Shown here one piece after another: positions 4,458-8,477 of a DNA stretch of 8,477 nucleotides (position 1 is its first letter; each line of letters opens with the position of its first letter). The notes below the pieces were generated by a model. The model was not told the origin of the DNA and did no database searches. It saw nothing but the letters and a program-made list of their open reading frames with translations. The position numbers and the translations under genes were made by a program. The stretch is from a bacterium (GTDB taxonomy: Bacteria; Patescibacteriota; Minisyncoccia; Minisyncoccales; JAGMAB01), in NCBI GenBank assembly GCA_030643665.1, contig DAOWKS010000006.1, positions 1 through 8,477 of the forward strand, written 5' to 3'.

Positions 4458-4988
4458 ATGAAACCATTTTCTAATAACATTGTCTTCTTAGATACAGAAT
4501 TTTCAAGTTTAGACCCAAACAAAGGAGAAATACTCTCTATAGGTTTAGTAAAAACAAATAGAGAAGAGCTATATTTAGAGATAGAATACAAAGGGGAAGT
4601 TGATGAATGGGTAAAAAAGAATATTCTACCTACTCTTAAAGAATCAAAGGTAAGTAGAGAAGAGGCTGTAAAAAGAGTTAAAGAATTTATCGGTGACACA
4701 AAACCACATATAGTTGGGTACATAAATCAGGATGATGTAATTTATTGGCAGAAATTATATAGGTCAGTTGGTGTTAAAGATAACCCTTTTCATTTGGTAT
4801 CAATTGATTTTGCTACCATATTATTTATTTCAGGGATAGATCCCGAAAGCTATTACTTTGATGATGAAAATTTTTACAAGAAAGTAGGTATTGATTATAA
4901 GAAATACAAAAAACATCACGCCTTAGATGATGCAAAACTCTTAAAGGAAGTTTATTTGAAATTTATTAAAAGCAAATCTGGTATATAG
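4458..4988 (+). CDS. DEDDh-type 3'-5' exonuclease (RNase T/DnaQ-like)
   Basis: The 176-residue protein carries the exonuclease motifs in order: motif I FLDTEFSSLDP with D12 and E14, motif II around VGYINQDD (residues 86-93, D92/D93 as candidate ligand), and motif III HHALDDAKLL with H153 and D158, spaced as in HGALLD of DnaQ. These form the two-metal site that removes 3'-terminal nucleotides. The compact size and the LDTEFSSLD...EILSIGLV start are closest to small stand-alone exoribonucleases of the Rv2179c type; RNA or DNA as substrate cannot be told from sequence. I start at 4458 because the upstream in-frame ATG at 4449 overlaps the -10 box and has no ribosome binding site; using it would add three residues (MKN). 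The gene appears to be a single unit. Confidence 0.85.
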   Translation: MKPFSNNIVFLDTEFSSLDPNKGEILSIGLVKTNREELYLEIEYKGEVDEWVKKNILPTLKESKVSREEAVKRVKEFIGDTKPHIVGYINQDDVIYWQKLYRSVGVKDNPFHLVSIDFATILFISGIDPESYYFDDENFYKKVGIDYKKYKKHHALDDAKLLKEVYLKFIKSKSGI

Positions 4989-5099
4989 ACATATCTATTC
5001 AGCTCCTGAAACACGGTTCTAACGTTGTCCACGGTGTTCAATAACTTAGTGCTCGGTTCGAGAGACCAAACTGCGATAAAATATTTTTTATATTAATTC

Positions 5100-5792
5100 A
5101 TGAAAGTCAAAATCCTACACTTAATTGATGGATCAAAACAAGCTAAAGGTTTAACTGTAATCATTGATGTTTTCAGAGCATTTTCTGTTGCGTGCTATGC
5201 TTTTGGCAACGGTGCCGATAAAATCATTCCATTGGACAATATTGATATTTCTTACAATCTAAAAAAAGAAAATCCACACTTTCTACTAATTGGTGAAAGA
5301 GACGGCAAAAAACCTCCAGGTTTTGATTACGGTAATTCACCTACACAAATTGAAAATGTTGATTTTACCAATAAGACAATTATCCAGACAACATCATCAG
5401 GCACCCAGGGCATAACAAACGCAACTAATGCTAATGAGATTATTACCGGCGGTTTTGTTAACGTACAAGCAATAATTGATTACATCAAAAAACAAAATCC
5501 AGAAGAGGTTTCTTTGGTTGCTATGGGTTCTTCTGGCATTCGTATTGCTGATGAAGATGCTTTATGCGCTGAATATATTAAAAATGCTCTTGAAAACAAA
5601 ACGAATGATTTTTCAAAAATTATTAAGCACCTCAAAGAATATAAAAATGCGCGCAAATTTTTTGATACTACAAAAGATTGGGCTCCAGAGAAGGATTTTG
5701 ACTTATGCTTATCATTAAATAAATTTAATTTTGTGCTGAAAGTTGAACCTTATAATAAGAACCAAGTATTCTTTAGAAAGATAGAAATGTAA
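5100..5792 (+). CDS. ComB-like 2-phosphosulfolactate phosphatase family protein
   Basis: The 230-residue protein matches the ComB family along its length: VIIDVFRAFSVACYAFGNGAD (starting at residue 20, with D23 and R26), LLIGERDGKKPPGFDYGNSP (62-81), TTSSGTQG (97-104), GGFVNVQAI (117-125) and VAMGSSGIRIADEDA (140-154, with E152/D153). In methanogens ComB is a Mg-dependent phosphatase making sulfolactate for coenzyme M. Bacterial homologues exist without that pathway, and no other coenzyme M gene is visible here, so the true substrate is unknown. The TTNGT-type motif is TTSSGT here. TATATT (5089-5094) lies 5 nt before the ATG and could be a -10 box for a leaderless mRNA, but no -35 is seen. 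In the 107-nt gap before the gene I find no other signal. Confidence 0.85.
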   Translation: MKVKILHLIDGSKQAKGLTVIIDVFRAFSVACYAFGNGADKIIPLDNIDISYNLKKENPHFLLIGERDGKKPPGFDYGNSPTQIENVDFTNKTIIQTTSSGTQGITNATNANEIITGGFVNVQAIIDYIKKQNPEEVSLVAMGSSGIRIADEDALCAEYIKNALENKTNDFSKIIKHLKEYKNARKFFDTTKDWAPEKDFDLCLSLNKFNFVLKVEPYNKNQVFFRKIEM

Positions 5793-5836
5793 TGCGGTAC
5801 TTTATAATATTTCTTAGATAAATAGGTAAAAATTAG

Positions 5837-5911
5837 TAAAAGTAAGTCGGAAGTTGAACTTCCGGAATTGGAAATCAATCAATAAAAAGTCGCCAATCAG
5901 GCGGTTTTTTG
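5837..5911 (+). repeat. 75-bp direct repeat, copy 2
   Basis: Identical over 75 bp to 3933-4007, with the palindrome at 5848-5864 and the terminator at 5884-5910. It starts 44 nt after the stop codon of the ComB-like gene, not at a stop codon as copy 1 does. Confidence 0.95.
5884..5910 (+). terminator. Intrinsic terminator (family copy 4)
   Basis: The same hairpin as at 3980-4006: AAAAAGTCGCC, loop AATCA, GGCGGTTTTTT. It ends the ComB-like gene's transcript. Confidence 0.85.
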
Positions 5912-5918
5912 GTAGAAT
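5910..5918 (+). promoter_or_regulatory. Extended -10 promoter fused to the terminator tail
   Basis: TGGTAGAAT begins with the last T of the terminator's T run. TAGAAT (5913-5918) is 8 nt before the ATG at 5927, so the mRNA would be leaderless or nearly so. No -35 box is visible; the upstream DNA is the hairpin itself. Confidence 0.5.
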
Positions 5919-5926
5919 AAATTAAT

Positions 5927-6523
5927 ATGAGCAAAAATAATAAATTAAAAATATTAAGCATTTGCGGAAGCCCTAGAAAGGGAAACTCCGAGGCAATCCT
6001 TAATAGATTAAAACAGTTATTTAAGAAAAATGGGGTAGAAAACGAAATTATTCTATTGAGAGAAAAAAATGTCCAAAGATGCAAGGGTTGCGTTGAGTAT
6101 TGTAATCGCAATTTGAAATGCTGTCAGAAAGATGATGTGGCAGAAATTATGAAAAAGATGCTTAAAGCTGACGGTTATGTTTTTGCGTTGCCAAATTACT
6201 TCGCTATGCCACCCGGATTATTTAAGGATTTTATAGATAAATGCAGTATATTTTATACAGCGCAAACGGATTTATCTTCCAAAAAAGTTGCAGTAATTTC
6301 TGTTGGAACAGATTTAACCAATATTAAAGAAAATGTCCGTAACATTGCAGAAAATTTCTGTAGAACCCTGAAAATGAGAGTTGTTGCTACGGGTGCTTTT
6401 GTTTCAAGAAGCGAACTCAAGGGAAATTATAATGATATTTTTGAAAACAAATTAAATCCAAATATAGAAAAGAAAATTGAAAATATAGCTATCACATTAC
6501 AAAAAAGCATAAAACAGCCCTGA
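5927..6523 (+). CDS. Flavodoxin-fold NADPH-dependent FMN reductase family protein
   Basis: The 198-residue protein opens with LKILSICGSPRKGNSEAIL (7-25), the FMN-phosphate-binding loop GSPRKGNS of this family. A cysteine cluster follows: C52, C55, C59, C65 and C66 in RCKGCVEYCNRNLKCCQKDD, as in iron-sulfur flavoproteins and related multimeric flavodoxin WrbA-like proteins. YVFALPNYFAMPPGLFKDFIDKC (84-106) is the flavin-ring contact region, and VAVISVGTD (121-129) the fifth strand. It probably binds FMN and moves electrons in the cytoplasm; the partner is unknown. Whether the cysteines hold a 4Fe-4S cluster cannot be decided: the spacing (C-x2-C-x3-C, then x5-C) differs somewhat from the classical C-x2-C-x2-C-x5-C. 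No Shine-Dalgarno sequence is present; the extended -10 box just upstream supports this start. Confidence 0.88.
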   Translation: MSKNNKLKILSICGSPRKGNSEAILNRLKQLFKKNGVENEIILLREKNVQRCKGCVEYCNRNLKCCQKDDVAEIMKKMLKADGYVFALPNYFAMPPGLFKDFIDKCSIFYTAQTDLSSKKVAVISVGTDLTNIKENVRNIAENFCRTLKMRVVATGAFVSRSELKGNYNDIFENKLNPNIEKKIENIAITLQKSIKQP

Positions 6524-6572
6524 TTTATCCGTCCGAAACCCGAATGGTAAACAGAGTAGCGAGAACAGGACC

Positions 6573-6613
6573 AAAACTATTCTCAAGTTCTCAAAAATAT
6601 CGGAATAGTTTTA
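6573..6613 (+). repeat. Imperfect 35-bp repeat, upstream copy, with a 10-bp inverted repeat
   Basis: Bases 6579-6613 match 8217-8251 at 30 of 35 positions without gaps; the conserved ends are ATTCTCAAGTTCT and GGAATAGTTTTA. Here the element also forms an inverted repeat, AAAACTATTC (6573-6582) with GAATAGTTTT (6603-6612). The copies bracket the 493-residue gene. There is no T run, so it is not a plain terminator. Confidence 0.75.
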
Positions 6614-6651
6614 GAAATAAAAAAAGTTAAGTTTAATAAAGATTCAAGATA

Positions 6652-6683
6652 CCCTATTTTTTATGTAATAAAGTAAAATAGGG
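6652..6683 (+). promoter_or_regulatory. Perfect 9-bp inverted repeat just before the 493-residue gene
   Basis: CCCTATTTT (6652-6660) and AAAATAGGG (6675-6683) are perfectly complementary with a 14-nt spacer. The right arm holds AGGG, 9 nt before the ATG at 6693 and the only ribosome-binding-site-like sequence, and a possible -10 TAAAAT (6674-6679). As DNA it could be an operator; as RNA it could hide the ribosome binding site. The symmetry is certain, the function inferred. Confidence 0.65.
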
Positions 6684-6692
6684 ACGTTTCTT

Positions 6693-8174
6693 ATGGCAAC
6701 TATTTCTGATTATACAAGAGTAGTAAAAAAAGAAAGGCCGTTATTGGCTGACATCGTTGACCAATTTGGGGAGTTAGATCTTTTGAGTTTTTCCAAAGAA
6801 CTTTTCAAAAGAGGAGAAGCTCAATCTGGAATTTATCGTTCCGAATTTATCGATTTGATGTTTTTAACATTTCCTGATTTGTCTAAAGAAATTTTAGACA
6901 AATATAATGTATCTTTAAGAAAAAATCCCATTGTTTCTACAGCTGACCATCAATGTATAATAAATCACCCTGTTTATCTAAACAGCAACATTTTATTAGC
7001 GCTTTTTTCTGAAGATTTTTCGTGTGGCAAGAAGCCGTACATCACACCGCCAATATTATCGTTTTCGGGCATACCGCTAAATAATGCAGCATATCCTAGA
7101 GGTATATTACTAAGCACACCGCAAGGAGAAAAACGTTTTTCCTTTTTTGGGACAAAAGATAGGCGAAAAATAGTTTATTCTGTTAACTCATTATTATTTT
7201 CCGAAACCCAAATTGATCAATGGGTCAAAAATAATGAAGATGTATTCTCAAAAAAAGAGTTAGGATTTATTAAACAAAAATTATTAGAAGTTTCTAATGA
7301 CACCCGAATCAACAGTTGTATCAGTTTTTCTGAGCAGACAACTGTGTTTAATGATTGGCTTTGGGAGAAAATTTTCCCCGACGCAAAACTTAATTTTTTT
7401 CCGATAGTTGATTTATCAAAAAATTTCTTTTCAAAAGTACTTATTAAAAACAAAGAGTTTGCATTGTATAAATTTTTATTTGATTTTTCTGCGAAAAAGC
7501 AAGATATATTGTTCAACAGTATTTATGGAGCCTGGGATTTGGAAAAACTTGGGGATTGTCGTCCTGGCGGAGGAACATGCTTTTTTTGGGGAATAAATAA
7601 AGAGAAGAGAATGCTTCCCCTTAAGAGAGAGGGTAATTTTTTAAAATCATTGAAAGCAGATTTTAAACCTATAAAATGGAATCCCAATGATTTAGCGAAA
7701 GAATTAGAGAATAAAAGAATAATGCCGTCTATCCTTATGAACTACTTGGTAATTGCCGGACACTATGGTCTCTATTGCTCAGGGGCTTTTAATCAAATCA
7801 GTTATTTATCACCAATTTTAAAACAATATAGAAGTGCTTTATTGGAGATGAGGGAGAGAGAAGAAGCTTCGCGCGTTGGTAAGATTTTAGATAATGGAGT
7901 TCATGCTTTCTTGTATTTCCTATTTGGCGAGAGCGAAGATAAGGTAATTCCGCTTTGTTCATTCAATATTTTACAAGAGGGTAGAAAGCACAGAGCAGTA
8001 GCAGATATTTTAAAGAATGTTACTTTGAAGAAAGCATTTGAAGTAACGGCTCCCCTAATATTCCCTTTTATTACAGATCCTAAAAATAGAGATAGGATGA
8101 ATTTTTCGTTTGAGGATGTCTATTCTCAACTTAAAGGTGTAGTCCCAAAAAATTTGATCATAAAAAGGTGGTAA
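6693..8174 (+). CDS. Unrecognised 493-residue protein
   Basis: I cannot place this protein in a family. It is soluble-looking, with no signal peptide and no clear membrane helix. Several stretches look like active-site or binding motifs: STADHQCIINHPVYLNSN (82-99), ITPPILSFSGIPLNNAAYPRG (117-137), FFGTKDRRKIVYSV (151-164), CRPGGGTCFFWG (289-300) and GHYGLYCSGAFNQISYL (356-372). The Asp-His...Asn-His pairs could bind metal, and the GGGT run could be a phosphate loop, but neither is established. C87, C111, C289, C296 and C362 are scattered rather than clustered. The tail VVPKNLIIKRW is basic. The gene stands alone, between two related 35-bp repeats and behind a palindrome that overlaps its ribosome binding site. 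Its isolation and bracketing suggest a cargo-like or regulated accessory gene; that is inference. Confidence 0.85.
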   Translation: MATISDYTRVVKKERPLLADIVDQFGELDLLSFSKELFKRGEAQSGIYRSEFIDLMFLTFPDLSKEILDKYNVSLRKNPIVSTADHQCIINHPVYLNSNILLALFSEDFSCGKKPYITPPILSFSGIPLNNAAYPRGILLSTPQGEKRFSFFGTKDRRKIVYSVNSLLFSETQIDQWVKNNEDVFSKKELGFIKQKLLEVSNDTRINSCISFSEQTTVFNDWLWEKIFPDAKLNFFPIVDLSKNFFSKVLIKNKEFALYKFLFDFSAKKQDILFNSIYGAWDLEKLGDCRPGGGTCFFWGINKEKRMLPLKREGNFLKSLKADFKPIKWNPNDLAKELENKRIMPSILMNYLVIAGHYGLYCSGAFNQISYLSPILKQYRSALLEMREREEASRVGKILDNGVHAFLYFLFGESEDKVIPLCSFNILQEGRKHRAVADILKNVTLKKAFEVTAPLIFPFITDPKNRDRMNFSFEDVYSQLKGVVPKNLIIKRW

Positions 8175-8216
8175 AGAAGATGGCGCTCTATTGAGATTGA
8201 ACCTCAAGATATTATC

Positions 8217-8251
8217 ATTCTCAAGTTCTTGAGAACATTGGAATAGTTTTA
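8217..8251 (+). repeat. Imperfect 35-bp repeat, downstream copy
   Basis: Partner of 6579-6613 (30/35 identical, same orientation, same length). In this copy the middle forms TTCTCAAG (8218-8225) - TT - CTTGAGAA (8228-8235), a perfect 8-bp inverted repeat absent from the upstream copy. It lies 42 nt after the 493-residue gene and just before its terminator. Confidence 0.75.
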
Positions 8252-8260
8252 TTAAACAGG

Positions 8261-8283
8261 AATCGCCAAAAAGGCGGTTTTTT
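8261..8283 (+). terminator. Intrinsic terminator (family copy 5)
   Basis: AATCGCC (8261-8267), loop AAAAA, GGCGGTTTTTT (8273-8283): a 7-bp stem with one G-U pair and a six-T tail. It closes the 493-residue gene; a promoter starts 2 nt later. Confidence 0.85.
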
Positions 8284-8284
8284 A

Positions 8285-8313
8285 TTGACAAAAAGACGTA
8301 TCTTTAGTATTAT
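8285..8313 (+). promoter_or_regulatory. Near-consensus promoter of typA
   Basis: TTGACA (8285-8290), a 17-nt spacer, and TATTAT (8308-8313; five of six matches to TATAAT). It is the best promoter in the window. Transcription would start at about 8319-8320, immediately before the leader hairpin. Confidence 0.8.
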
Positions 8314-8321
8314 AAGGGGGT

Positions 8322-8354
8322 AATGTCGCGAGACTACGCGCGACATTTTGTTTT
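8322..8354 (+). promoter_or_regulatory. Leader hairpin with T-rich tail before typA (possible attenuator)
   Basis: AATGTCGCG (8322-8330) pairs perfectly with CGCGACATT (8339-8347) over 9 bp around an 8-nt loop, followed by T-rich TTTTGTTTT (overlapping the stem end). It lies only 2-3 nt from the predicted transcript start. It could protect the 5' end, act as an early terminator, or control translation. An ATG within the stem (8323) is in frame with typA. Confidence 0.6.
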
Positions 8355-8367
8355 ATTGAATAACATT

Positions 8368-8477
8368 ATGGATAAAATTAATATCAGAAATATCGCTATT
8401 ATTTCTCACGTCGACCACGGAAAAACTACGCTGATAGATGCTTTACTGCGCCAGTCAAAAACCGGCTTAGGGAAAGA
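8368..8477 (+). CDS. typA: Translational GTPase TypA/BipA, N-terminal part (cut by window edge)
   Basis: Thirty-six residues are visible: after the start, INIRNIAIISHVDHGKTT (4-21) contains the G1/P-loop of translational GTPases, then LIDALLRQSKT. The form RNIAII-x-HVDHGKTTL-x-D-x-LL-x-QS is typical of TypA/BipA. LepA has HIDHGKST and EF-G has HIDAGKTT, so those are less likely. BipA is a ribosome-binding GTPase in assembly and stress adaptation. The ATG at 8368 fits the family N-terminus. An in-frame ATG at 8323 would add 15 residues and would be almost leaderless from the promoter at 8285-8313, but it has no family support and lies in the leader hairpin. No Shine-Dalgarno sequence precedes 8368. 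Confidence 0.87.
   Translation, partial: MDKINIRNIAIISHVDHGKTTLIDALLRQSKTGLGK

Noticed and set aside
4989..5099. Possible tRNA remnant because of the T-loop-like GGTTCGA near 5055
   Set aside because: No acceptor, D or anticodon arms can be folded around it; the gap shows only a possible -10 box.
3933..5911. CRISPR array or transposon ends
   Set aside because: Only two copies of the 75-bp block exist, 1.9 kb apart, with no regular spacers and no transposase gene between them.

Overview
The window looks like a piece of a small-genome bacterium, most likely from the Candidate Phyla Radiation (Patescibacteria, Parcubacteria-like). This rests on AT-rich DNA, short proteins, a 370-residue DnaX with no tau-type C-terminal extension, several promoters whose -10 box sits only 5-8 nt before a start codon (leaderless mRNAs), and many conserved-looking genes of unknown role. 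TGA is a stop (GtrA gene, 947-949), so the Gracilibacteria/SR1 code with UGA as glycine does not apply. The lineage is an inference. The window is almost fully coding; no gap without a gene exceeds 300 bases.

Left edge (1-352, minus strand): the start of a PLP-dependent cysteine synthase gene runs off the edge. Upstream of it is a reading frame for a 22-residue leader peptide with six cysteines. Mutually exclusive RNA pairings between this frame and the ribosome binding site of the synthase form what looks like a cysteine-sensing ribosome-mediated attenuator. Its promoter overlaps, at the -35 box, the divergent promoter of the plus-strand genes.

Housekeeping block (353-2201, plus strand): a GtrA-family membrane protein, dnaX (clamp loader ATPase) 1 nt later, and tRNA-Gln(UUG) 3 nt after dnaX, closed by a terminator. 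The tRNA appears to be co-transcribed with dnaX and has C instead of the near-universal U at position 33.

Accessory block (2202-8260, plus strand): an ATP-cone/PD-(D/E)XK nuclease, a 29-residue membrane peptide, a DUF3850 (PUA/ASCH-like) protein, an unknown 124-residue protein, an independently transcribed unknown 79-residue protein, a DEDDh exonuclease, a ComB-like phosphatase, a flavodoxin-fold reductase and an unrecognised 493-residue protein. Most are separate transcription units. One terminator type (TCGCC-5 nt-GGCGGTTTTTT) recurs four times plus one degenerate copy. Twice it is joined directly to an extended -10 promoter. One copy is part of a 75-bp exact direct repeat. The 493-residue gene is bracketed by two related 35-bp repeats and has a perfect palindrome just before its start.

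Right edge (8261-8477): the same terminator type, a near-consensus promoter, a strong 5'-leader hairpin and the start of typA/bipA (translational GTPase).

The most striking item is the Cys-rich leader peptide and its 1:2 / 2:3 / 3:4 RNA architecture in front of the cysteine synthase.
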